Assembly (NCBI GenBank): GCA_903868205.1
Contig: CAIPUJ010000115.1
Coordinates: 1-11,029 of the forward strand
DNA length: 11,029 bases
Reading direction: 5' to 3'
Source: an uncultured bacterium
GTDB lineage: Bacteria > Patescibacteriota > Minisyncoccia > Phycocordibacterales > GWA1-40-21
In this document: positions 4,982-11,029 of the stretch, piece after piece
Layout of the letters: each line of letters opens with the position of its first letter
Position numbering within the stretch: the first letter of the stretch is position 1
Made by a program: the position numbers and the translations under genes
The notes under the pieces: generated by a model
Seen by the model: the letters and a program-made list of their open reading frames with translations, nothing else
Told to the model about the DNA's origin: nothing
Databases searched by the model: none

Positions 4982-5956
4982 TTACTTTTCCTTTCTTAAT
5001 ATTTTAATAAGTTTATCTTTTAATTCTTTAATGGAATCATTATCATAGACCGTCACAGTCAAAATATTTTTATTATATTTTTCAAGTTTCTTTTTTGCTT
5101 CTGTAACTTTCTCTTTATCTACCAAATCTGTTTTGGTTAAAATAACAACTTCATCTTTTTCAGCAAGTTCTGTACTATAATCCTCAAGCTCCTTTCTTAT
5201 AATTTTATAATTCTTAACAACAGCCTCATCTTCCAAAGAAATACAATGGAACAAAACTCTTGTTCTTTTAATATGTCTCAAGAATTTATCTCCCAATCCC
5301 TTACCCTCTGAAGCACCTTCAATAAGACCAGGAATATCGGCTAAGATATAACCATGCATTGCACCAAGAGCTGGTTCTAAAGTAGTAAATTGATATGCGC
5401 CAACCTTAGAAGTTGCATTTGTAAGTTCGTTTAAAATACTTGATTTGCCAGCATTAGGAAGACCAATGAGACCAGCATGTGCAACAAGTTCAACTTCAAT
5501 ATAAAAATCTGCTTCTTCTCCCCTCTTCCCATCTGTTTGTTGTTCTGGAATTTGATTTGTAGCCCCTTTGAAATATTCATTTCCGAGTCCACCCTTACCA
5601 CCGTTTAAAATTTTAATTTCTTCTCCAACTTCTAATAGACTAAATTTTTCTCTTGTTTCTGAATTTGTAAGAATAGTACCAATAGGCAAATCTATATATA
5701 AATCCTCTCCATTTTTACCATGACAACTGTCTTTCATTCCATCTTGTCCATTCTGAGCAGCAAATTCTTTAGTATTTTTATATCTTGCAAGTATACCAAT
5801 ATCACTAACAGCACGTACGTATACGCTACCGCCTCTACCACCATTACCACCGGAAGGACCAGCGAATTCAAGACTCTTTACATGAAGCCAACGAACAACG
5901 CCATCTCCACCCTTTCCAGCTTTAATATGTATATTTAATTCATCTACAAATGCCAT
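4982..5956 (-). CDS. obg: Obg/CgtA GTPase without C-terminal extension
   Basis: This is a GTP-binding protein acting in late 50S subunit assembly and growth control. Residues 1-157 are the glycine-rich Obg fold (GKGGDG, GPSGGNGGRGGSV, NGGKGGLGN). The G domain follows with G1 GLPNAGKSS (165-173), switch Thr in QFTT (189-192), G3 DIPGLIEGASEGKGLG (207-222) and G4 TKTD (274-277). At 324 aa it lacks the variable OCT domain of many Obg proteins. The segment after GGDG, normally an Arg/Glu/Lys-rich FRREK-type stretch, is RWLHVKSLEF here, a divergence from the usual pattern. The start at 5956 (MAFVDELNIHIKAGKGGDG) matches the family N-terminus. An extended -10 box ends 9 nt before the ATG, so the mRNA should be leaderless. 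It is first in an operon with gatB (4-nt gap). Confidence 0.96.
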   Translation of the reverse strand: MAFVDELNIHIKAGKGGDGVVRWLHVKSLEFAGPSGGNGGRGGSVYVRAVSDIGILARYKNTKEFAAQNGQDGMKDSCHGKNGEDLYIDLPIGTILTNSETREKFSLLEVGEEIKILNGGKGGLGNEYFKGATNQIPEQQTDGKRGEEADFYIEVELVAHAGLIGLPNAGKSSILNELTNATSKVGAYQFTTLEPALGAMHGYILADIPGLIEGASEGKGLGDKFLRHIKRTRVLFHCISLEDEAVVKNYKIIRKELEDYSTELAEKDEVVILTKTDLVDKEKVTEAKKKLEKYNKNILTVTVYDNDSIKELKDKLIKILRKEK

Positions 5957-5965
5957 ATAAAAATG

Positions 5966-5974
5966 ATTCTAACA
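5966..5974 (-). promoter_or_regulatory. Extended -10 promoter of obg-gatB, leaderless
   Basis: The minus strand reads TGT-TAGAAT (5974-5966), an extended -10 with one mismatch. No -35 match is seen. The predicted start near 5959 leaves about 2-3 nt before the obg ATG at 5956, and there is no Shine-Dalgarno site. Spacing from -10 to ATG (9 nt) is the same as at rplY. Confidence 0.6.
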
Positions 5975-6002
5975 TAAAATGAGTTTTTTTGCTTATAAAA
6001 AG

Positions 6003-6031
6003 AAAACACTTAGCCGAAGCTAAGCGTTTTT
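6003..6031. terminator. UUCG-loop intrinsic terminator
   Basis: Arms CTTAGC (6009-6014) and GCTAAG (6019-6024) close a 4-nt loop. On the minus strand the loop is TTCG closed by C-G, the very stable UUCG tetraloop, and the 3' tail is GTTTTCTTTTT. It lies 17-40 nt past the stop of the gene at 6048 and should end that transcript before obg. The plus strand also has a T-run (6026-6031). Confidence 0.85.
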
Positions 6032-6047
6032 ATACAATGCCTTTTAT

Positions 6048-6458
6048 TTAGGCCTTGATGTTAAGAAGCACCTCCGGTACCTCTTCATAACTCGGTTTGT
6101 GTCCAGCACGAATCTTTTCCAGAAACGCCCGAACGCCGTGGAAACGTCTTTGCTGATCATTGAGAACTCTGGTAGTTCTTACACAGACCAGGCTTGTTTT
6201 CATCGGTTTTGAAGGGTCGTCGAGACGTATACCTTTGTAATACTGCGCATTGAACTCGCCGGCAGATATTTCTTCGTCCACCAAAATCAAAAAAAGAGCT
6301 CTTTTGTTTTCGGCTAGAGGAGTACAACTCCCCTTGCTGTCAACCTCGAATCTGGAAAAAACAATATCCAACCGGCCGGCGAGTTCTTTCTGGCTCATGT
6401 CCATTAAACCACGTACGGCATTTTCTTTATTACCTTCCCCAATAAACACAACTTTCAT
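6048..6458 (-). CDS. Unrecognised 136-aa protein, compositional outlier
   Basis: I do not recognise this family. The protein is soluble, with no signal peptide or membrane segment. It alternates predicted strands (KVVFIG 2-7, LDIVFSRF 30-37, ALFLILVDE 54-62, TSLVCVRTT 89-97) with helices, like a small alpha/beta (Rossmann- or receiver-type) fold. No nucleotide loop or catalytic triad is evident. The C-terminal part is basic (NDQQRRFHGVRAFLEKIRAGHK), which could bind nucleic acid. The gene is visibly richer in G+C, uses C/G-ending codons such as CTC, GTC, CGT and GCC, and has few AT-only runs, unlike every neighbour. It also has a consensus promoter, a strong Shine-Dalgarno site 9 nt before the ATG and its own terminator. 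Together these suggest recent acquisition or strong, codon-optimised expression. Confidence 0.8.
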   Translation of the reverse strand: MKVVFIGEGNKENAVRGLMDMSQKELAGRLDIVFSRFEVDSKGSCTPLAENKRALFLILVDEEISAGEFNAQYYKGIRLDDPSKPMKTSLVCVRTTRVLNDQQRRFHGVRAFLEKIRAGHKPSYEEVPEVLLNIKA

Positions 6459-6467
6459 ACTATGTGA

Positions 6468-6475
6468 CCTTTCCT
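6468..6475 (-). promoter_or_regulatory. Shine-Dalgarno site of the 6048-6458 gene
   Basis: AGGAAAGG with 9 nt to the ATG at 6458. It is the clearest ribosome binding site in the window and fixes this start. Most other genes here have none or rely on coupling. Confidence 0.75.
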
Positions 6476-6541
6476 AACGTTTACCTACCCACATTGGCAT
6501 CGTCACCTTAACGACAACCAAATCAAAAAGAACAAGCCGTA

Positions 6542-6569
6542 AATATACCACTTAATACTTTTGTGTCAA
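6542..6569 (-). promoter_or_regulatory. Consensus sigma-70 promoter for the 6048-6458 gene
   Basis: The minus strand has a perfect -35 TTGACA (6569-6564), a 16-nt spacer and TATATT (6547-6542, 5/6), with TGG directly before the -10 (an extended -10 as well). The predicted start near 6535 gives a leader of about 76 nt ahead of the ATG. This is the strongest promoter in the window. It lies just after the stop of the MYG1-like gene, with no terminator in between. Confidence 0.8.
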
Positions 6570-6580
6570 CTGTTTATAAA

Positions 6581-7474
6581 CTAAGCTTCAACAGCTAGTT
6601 TTGCAAGCTTAATAGCACCCTCTTTTGTGTCTGCTCCAGCAAAGATACCGCCATTTCTACAAAATGTTACATCGCTAATGCCAGTAATTTTCACAAGGTC
6701 TTCTCTGCTCTTTCCCCACCAACTTTCTGGAAAATTTTTTCTTGCCTCAAAAGAATTCTCAAATTTTCTTATTGTAGTAACTCTCCATCTCAAACCATCC
6801 TTTTCTTTATAAACAGAAAAAAGTGGCTCTTGATAATTTAAGAGCAAACTTTTTGGTAAATGTTTATTAAATATAACAATCCTCTTATCTTCTGAAGATT
6901 TATAAATTTCTTCAACCAAACTTTCTGCCTCAATTTTATCTTGCAAACTTTTAATTTCCCTAGAAATAATTTTATTTGCAAAATCAACAGCCTCCAAAAA
7001 CACTTTATTTATATCAATATATTCCTCTTTCCATGTTGTATGCATAGAATATATAACATCGGTAATAGTAAAAGGATGTAATCCGTCCATAATGGGATTA
7101 TATAAATTTACACCACAATCATCTGCATCTATTACCTCTACCAGTTTCTTATCCAAAATATCTGCTATTCTCTTTGAGCCACAAACTTTTTCACCATATT
7201 CTTTCCACAAAATCCCAAACGTAGAATATGAAATCCCACTCTCTCTTTTACCAGCACCACCCTCTTGGTGATGATCAAATCTGTTTTGGGTTTGATTATG
7301 TTGGAAACCAATATCTACAGCAAAATCTGCTTTAGAAATTATCTTTTCATCCCTTGTTCTTACAACCTTAATATTCCCACTATATAAAATAGACAAAAGG
7401 GCCACAGCAAAAACATCATCTGGATGGAAAGCTCCGTTGTGAGTAGCGACAACAATTTTCTTCTTAAAAAACAT
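6581..7474 (-). CDS. MYG1/UPF0160 family DHH-type predicted metal-dependent hydrolase
   Basis: This is a member of the MYG1 (UPF0160) family of the DHH phosphoesterase superfamily; the eukaryotic homologue is reported as a 3'-5' RNA exonuclease. The 297-aa length is normal. Metal-binding motifs are complete: ATHNGAFHPDDVFA (10-23, with His12, His17, Asp19 and Asp20), VDIG (53-56, Asp54), the DHH motif RFDHHQEGG (65-73) and EVIDADDCG (113-121). The C-terminal part carries the family's WWGKSREDLVKITG, then FCRNGGIFAGADTKEGAIKLA, which fits the UPF0160 tail. The start ATG overlaps the upstream stop by one base (TAATG), so translation is coupled to the membrane/coiled-coil gene. An RNA- or nucleotide-turnover role is the best guess; the bacterial substrate is unknown. 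The stop is TAG. Confidence 0.92.
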   Translation of the reverse strand: MFFKKKIVVATHNGAFHPDDVFAVALLSILYSGNIKVVRTRDEKIISKADFAVDIGFQHNQTQNRFDHHQEGGAGKRESGISYSTFGILWKEYGEKVCGSKRIADILDKKLVEVIDADDCGVNLYNPIMDGLHPFTITDVIYSMHTTWKEEYIDINKVFLEAVDFANKIISREIKSLQDKIEAESLVEEIYKSSEDKRIVIFNKHLPKSLLLNYQEPLFSVYKEKDGLRWRVTTIRKFENSFEARKNFPESWWGKSREDLVKITGISDVTFCRNGGIFAGADTKEGAIKLAKLAVEA

Positions 7475-7920
7475 TATTTTTTGAGTAGGGTCTTAATCTC
7501 TTCTATGTCTTTAGAAATTTCAGAAACTTTTTTGTTTAACAAAACAATTTGCTGTTCCTCTTCTCTTATTTCTTCTTCTGTCTTTTCATCAACCTTCTTT
7601 TCGTGTTTAAGACCAGAAAGAATAATTCTGTCTCCAATCATAGTAGAAACAAAAAGTCCCGTTAAGAGAAGAAGTAATACTGTCCAGATAATAGTATTCG
7701 GTTCATAAAAGAAATAGTACATAAATTTACCAAATTTACTTCCATCATAAATATACATCTCAGCTCCCTTCTCCATCAGAATATCTGCTGTATGCCACAC
7801 ACCACGCCAAAAAAGCACAACTAGAGAACCGCCAATTAAAGCGTAAAAAATAGACCTGTGACTAAGCCTTACCCTTACCTTATCCTCCAACTTATCAAAA
7901 AATCTTAATATCTTTTTCAT
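7474..7920 (-). CDS. Small membrane protein with C-terminal coiled coil, function unknown
   Basis: This 148-aa protein has a basic N-terminus (KKILRFFDKLEDKVRVRLSHR), a first membrane span at about 24-40 (FYALIGGSLVVLFWRG), an approximately 35-residue loop (HTADILMEKGAEMYIYDG and an aromatic stretch), a second span at about 76-95, and a charged heptad-like helix at 111-148 (EEEQQIVLLNKKVSEISKDIEEIKTLL) that should form a coiled coil. With two spans and a basic start, both ends are probably cytoplasmic. I do not recognise a named family. Its last base overlaps the MYG1-like start codon, so the two are made together, which would fit membrane recruitment of the nuclease by the coiled coil, although only position suggests this. 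No Shine-Dalgarno site is clear. Confidence 0.85.
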   Translation of the reverse strand: MKKILRFFDKLEDKVRVRLSHRSIFYALIGGSLVVLFWRGVWHTADILMEKGAEMYIYDGSKFGKFMYYFFYEPNTIIWTVLLLLLTGLFVSTMIGDRIILSGLKHEKKVDEKTEEEIREEEQQIVLLNKKVSEISKDIEEIKTLLKK

Positions 7921-7952
7921 TACAAAATCATTTAATCTTTAATAATACTAAT

Positions 7953-7960
7953 ATTATACA
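7953..7960 (-). promoter_or_regulatory. -10 promoter of the membrane protein/MYG1 operon
   Basis: TG directly followed by a perfect TATAAT (7960-7953) on the minus strand. No good -35 is seen. The predicted start near 7946 gives a leader of about 25 nt. It lies just past the terminator of the preceding operon. Confidence 0.6.
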
Positions 7961-7983
7961 GTTTTTAAATTTTTTCACCATTA

Positions 7984-8012
7984 AAAAACGAGGTTTTATG
8001 AACCTCGTTTTT
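7984..8012. terminator. Bidirectional intrinsic terminator after the TSP3-repeat gene
   Basis: A 12-bp stem (7984-7995 with 8001-8012; core ACGAGGTT/AACCTCGT) has a 5-nt loop and ends in A/T runs, so both strands have a U-tract. It begins 5 nt past the stop codon at 8018 and ends the operon that starts at 11007. Confidence 0.9.
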
Positions 8013-8017
8013 ATAAA

Positions 8018-9223
8018 TTACTGATTATCTATCTTAATCGTAGGTTTCTTTATTGTTAAAAAAACCAGGAACAAAACAACAAAAGCAGCAAATCCGAAGC
8101 CAAACCAAGGAAGCCAAGGAAGTCTTTCCGTAATCCTACCTTCTTGCTTATCACACTTATCTCCTATCCCATCTGCATCAGTATCTATTTGGTCACGATT
8201 AGGGACATTTTGACAATTATCTTTGTAATTGATAACGCCATCTTTATCAAAGTCATCACAAGCATCTCCACGACTATTTTGATCAATATCAGCCTGGTCT
8301 GGGTTTGAAATGCCCACACAATTATCTTTTATATCTGGAACATTATCATTATCAATATCTGATAACTTAAAAAGAGGGTTTTCTTTAATTAAAATATTAG
8401 ATAATTTTAAAACACCAAAGTCATTACTTAAATTTGCTCCTTCTTCATAAGAAACATTAACGGACCTGTCAGCTGCAAGATAAGCTTGATATGAGTGAGT
8501 ATTTTCAGCTAAGAACCTAACTCCGTATGAAGTATTTTGTCGAATATTGTTTTGTTCAAAAGAAACTTCGCAAATCCTTAACGGCTGTATATAAAACATT
8601 TCTACAATCCAAGTTTTACTTGAAATTTTTGGAAAAGAAATAGTATGACTAACATTATTTGTTAGTGCTAAAACTACTTTTTCTATATTTCCATCCATTG
8701 CTCTTATACTTATAGAGACTGGTAATGTAACAAAATTGTCTACCGATAGATATAAAGCATTTGAAGATATCTCCTTGCTATAGTTAAAAATTAATTTAAC
8801 TTTATTAACACTAGAATCAATAGGTAAATCAAAATCCTTACAAGATGAGTAGGAATTATCATTTACAGTATTTAATACAGAACCATTTGAAGACACGGAG
8901 TAAGAAGTAAGATTATTTGTTTGATACGAATTTAAATATGATGGAATAAATTTTTCATCTCCCACATCATAAATAATCACATCTTTTCTTTGGCTTGAAC
9001 TTATATCTACTGGTACTTCCACAGTTGTCGGAACCTTAATAGCCGCCATAGAAATATCACCGACAAGCTTATAGGCAGAAACAACGGAAGCATAATCGTT
9101 ATTCTTTTGATTCTTATTCCATACGGGAGCATCATCAATCAATGCAAAAGTTTTTTCGGCAACAAAAGAAAAACTAAATAAAATTAATAAACAAAAAATA
9201 GCTAGATAATTTGTTTTTTTCAT
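8018..9223 (-). CDS. Exported single-pass protein with thrombospondin type-3 repeats, DUF3999-like
   Basis: This is a 401-aa cell-surface protein. A Sec signal peptide (positive start MKKTNY, hydrophobic 7-20, probable cut after Ala27) is followed by about 250 residues of beta-rich, Asn/Ser-rich sequence. Next are two to three thrombospondin type-3 repeats at 289-358 (DIDNDNVPDIKDNC, DQADIDQNSRGDACDDFDKDG, DTDADGIGDKCD), with Cys302/322 and Cys337/357 spaced as the usual disulphide pairs and Asp ladders that bind calcium. A membrane span at about 373-391 and a short basic cytoplasmic tail (IKKPTIKI) end the protein. The N-terminal block AIKVPTTVEVPVDISS...VIIYDVGDEKFIPSYL resembles DUF3999 proteins, which commonly neighbour DUF2339 genes, as here; this link is from memory and motif shape. 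It starts 2 nt after the DUF2339-like gene, with no Shine-Dalgarno site. Confidence 0.85.
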   Translation of the reverse strand: MKKTNYLAIFCLLILFSFSFVAEKTFALIDDAPVWNKNQKNNDYASVVSAYKLVGDISMAAIKVPTTVEVPVDISSSQRKDVIIYDVGDEKFIPSYLNSYQTNNLTSYSVSSNGSVLNTVNDNSYSSCKDFDLPIDSSVNKVKLIFNYSKEISSNALYLSVDNFVTLPVSISIRAMDGNIEKVVLALTNNVSHTISFPKISSKTWIVEMFYIQPLRICEVSFEQNNIRQNTSYGVRFLAENTHSYQAYLAADRSVNVSYEEGANLSNDFGVLKLSNILIKENPLFKLSDIDNDNVPDIKDNCVGISNPDQADIDQNSRGDACDDFDKDGVINYKDNCQNVPNRDQIDTDADGIGDKCDKQEGRITERLPWLPWFGFGFAAFVVLFLVFLTIKKPTIKIDNQ

Positions 9224-9225
9224 AT

Positions 9226-11007
9226 TTAATTAATTATTTTCTTTTTATTAATAAATGCTGAACTAATAAGAATAATACCTATTACAAAAGCTGTTACTAC
9301 CTTAGTACCTGTTGTTAAAGACATATAATCCAGCAGAAGGAATCTTCCTACTACAATTGTAGCAACTATCATACCGTAAATCTTTGCCACTTTTGAATCT
9401 CTGAATTTACCGTAGATAAATGACCCCAAACCAACGACAGTATAAAAGACTAAAGAAAATAGCGTCGCTGAACCATAGGCGTTTGAAACTGATCGGTAAG
9501 AATTAGTTGACCCAGCATGAGAAACTAACCAAACTAAACAGAAGATAAACAAAGATCCTGCAATGGCAAATCCTGCGATTAGCGGATTCTTCTCTTCTGT
9601 TTTCTTAGAACAAATACTATTTAGAAAAGCTAAGATAAATAATCCCATTGAAACAAAAAATATTACAGTGAAACCGTCTGGATAAAAACCGTCTCTCCAA
9701 GAATAAGAATCAAAATAACCCAAAGCCATAACAGCTGGTACAGCCATCAAGAAAGAAAATCTTTTTACTAATGTGAGCTCTCTAGAAATTAAATAGATAG
9801 CGACAGGAATAAGTGTAGCCTCAATTATAAGAGCGATAATTAACCCTGGTCCTGAAAGCTCTACCGCTGTTGCAGCACCAAGATATGCAATACTTATTGA
9901 AGAGTAAATAAAGAAATTTTCCTTTTTTCCCGTCAAACTAAAGACAAAATATGAACCTACAGAATATATAATCATCCAAAGAGCTATAATCAAACTAGAA
10001 TAATCTTTATCTGCAATCATTATTATACTCAACAGAAGATACAATGAACTAAATATGGAAGTTGCTATATCGTATTTTGTACTTTCTTGATCTGCATCTT
10101 TTCTTAAAACAGACAAAATACTTACGACAAACAGCAACAAAGAAAAACCATAAATGAACATGAGCACTGTGCCGCTCTCTACTCTTTGTGGAGAGAACAA
10201 TACATAAGAAAAACTATACAAAGCATAAATAACAAAAGAAATAAGATTCAACACTCTCCACTTAGTCAAAGAAACTACCCATACCGTACCAGCTAAAGTA
10301 ATAGCGATATAACTAAACAAAGTTATTGTCTCACTAACACTTGTAAGTAATGGAATTATTCCAGACATTATCAAAGAAACTACAGCTAGAGATTTCACTT
10401 CAAATTTCAAACTAGCCAAAACAACAAATATTGTTGTTATAAACATAAGAAACAAAGCTGCTGTCGGTGAGAAAAATTTATAAACAGTTTCAGCTGCAAA
10501 AATAGTCATGATCACCACAGCAGATCCAAGCCATAAGAACACTGCACCCTGTTTAATGTATTTCTGCATTCTCCACCAACCAAAAACCATAACCAAAGCA
10601 CCTACTATCACTCCGAGAGCAATCCTTCCCATAGGTCCAATCCAATTGTTAGAAAAAGCGTAATAAATAAACCAAGAGAAACCAATAAAAATCATAAATG
10701 CACCTAGCTTCAAAAGCCAATCTTCTTTCAGCCAATTTATAAAAGACAATACTGGGTCATTTGCTGATATTGATTCTTCGATTTTTTTAGGTGATATGGA
10801 GGTATTTTGAGAAGTTTGAACCTCTTCTTTCCAAACAGGTATACCTGTCACAGGATTTACTGGAATTACGTTCTCGGATAAAGTCGGTTTGGCAATATTT
10901 TTTATTTCTTTTTCTAATTTAGAAACTCTAATATTAAGCCCGCCAATTTTACTAAATAAAACAAATAGTAAAATAAACGGAAGTAACCCCAATAAAATAT
11001 ACACCAT
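9226..11007 (-). CDS. DUF2339-like polytopic membrane protein
   Basis: This 593-aa protein is almost entirely membrane spans. It has an N-terminal anchor (2-18), a short helical coiled segment (24-40), a hydrophilic linker (41-88), then the DUF2339 signature WLKEDWLLKLGAFMIFIGF followed by NNWIGPMGRIALGVIVGA (about 92-137). About 15 further spans run to the end, where it finishes with a basic NKKKIIN tail. Tandem anchor, linker and multi-span layout fit DUF2339 (predicted membrane protein of unknown function). A role in the cell envelope together with the exported TSP3-repeat protein encoded 2 nt downstream is an inference from co-transcription. The start at 11007 gives a sensible first membrane span. 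Only 22 AT-rich bases precede it in the window, so its promoter cannot be judged; a TATATT at 11012-11017 is too close to the ATG to rank. Confidence 0.85.
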   Translation of the reverse strand: MVYILLGLLPFILLFVLFSKIGGLNIRVSKLEKEIKNIAKPTLSENVIPVNPVTGIPVWKEEVQTSQNTSISPKKIEESISANDPVLSFINWLKEDWLLKLGAFMIFIGFSWFIYYAFSNNWIGPMGRIALGVIVGALVMVFGWWRMQKYIKQGAVFLWLGSAVVIMTIFAAETVYKFFSPTAALFLMFITTIFVVLASLKFEVKSLAVVSLIMSGIIPLLTSVSETITLFSYIAITLAGTVWVVSLTKWRVLNLISFVIYALYSFSYVLFSPQRVESGTVLMFIYGFSLLLFVVSILSVLRKDADQESTKYDIATSIFSSLYLLLSIIMIADKDYSSLIIALWMIIYSVGSYFVFSLTGKKENFFIYSSISIAYLGAATAVELSGPGLIIALIIEATLIPVAIYLISRELTLVKRFSFLMAVPAVMALGYFDSYSWRDGFYPDGFTVIFFVSMGLFILAFLNSICSKKTEEKNPLIAGFAIAGSLFIFCLVWLVSHAGSTNSYRSVSNAYGSATLFSLVFYTVVGLGSFIYGKFRDSKVAKIYGMIVATIVVGRFLLLDYMSLTTGTKVVTAFVIGIILISSAFINKKKIIN

Positions 11008-11029
11008 ATTAAATATATTAATTAATAAA

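Noticed and set aside
6459..6535. Riboswitch in the 76-nt leader of the 6048-6458 gene
   Set aside because: Only a 4-bp TCGT/ACGA dyad is visible and nothing resembles a known aptamer.
1..11029. Alternative genetic code (UGA as Gly), prompted by the absence of TGA stops (8 TAA, 4 TAG)
   Set aside because: All conserved proteins are full length under the standard bacterial code and none needs an in-frame TGA. Twelve genes are too few for the absence to mean much.

Overview
The window is a gene-dense, AT-rich stretch of bacterial chromosome. All twelve supported genes lie on the minus strand, so the real reading direction is from base 11029 down to base 1. Compact operons, abutting genes, near-leaderless starts, an Obg GTPase with no C-terminal extension, and divergent central-carbon enzymes suggest a small-genome lineage of the Candidate Phyla Radiation (Patescibacteria), probably Parcubacteria. 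This placement is an inference from style and protein families; no rRNA or marker tree is available here. No gene uses TGA as its stop, but no frame needs TGA recoding either.

Layout in transcription order: (1) 11007-8018 holds a DUF2339-like multi-pass membrane protein followed, 2 nt later, by an exported single-pass protein with calcium-type thrombospondin-3 repeats, closed by a strong hairpin terminator. (2) 7920-6581 holds a small membrane/coiled-coil protein of unknown function, translationally coupled to a MYG1/UPF0160 DHH-type predicted nuclease. (3) 6569-6003 is a self-contained transcription unit of unlike base composition, with the best consensus promoter and Shine-Dalgarno site of the window, an unrecognised 136-aa protein and a UUCG-loop terminator. 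(4) 5974-3556 is obg-gatB (ribosome-assembly GTPase; amidotransferase for tRNA-dependent Gln/Asn synthesis). (5) 3476-715 is a sugar-phosphate operon: rpiB, a GIY-YIG nuclease gene, a divergent rpe-like gene and a class II aldolase gene. It is followed by a roughly 250-bp GC-richer, highly folded noncoding stretch and a terminator. (6) 732-42 is rplY (ribosomal protein L25/CTC), whose -35 box lies inside the preceding terminator hairpin.

The most interesting signal is in unit 5. The GIY-YIG gene sits inside a 301-bp unit with 25-bp imperfect inverted termini (2589-2889). A second 142-bp unit with the same termini and no complete gene sits upstream of rpiB (3409-3550). The inner bases of the two arms change together between the copies (ACTAAT/ATTAGT versus GCCAAT/ATTGGC). 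Both units abut a start codon downstream, and one supplies the last three codons and the stop of rpiB. The remains of the same C-terminal peptide can be read in the short copy. This looks like a single-gene, GIY-YIG-encoding mobile element together with a non-autonomous, MITE-like derivative that slots between operon genes without breaking them.
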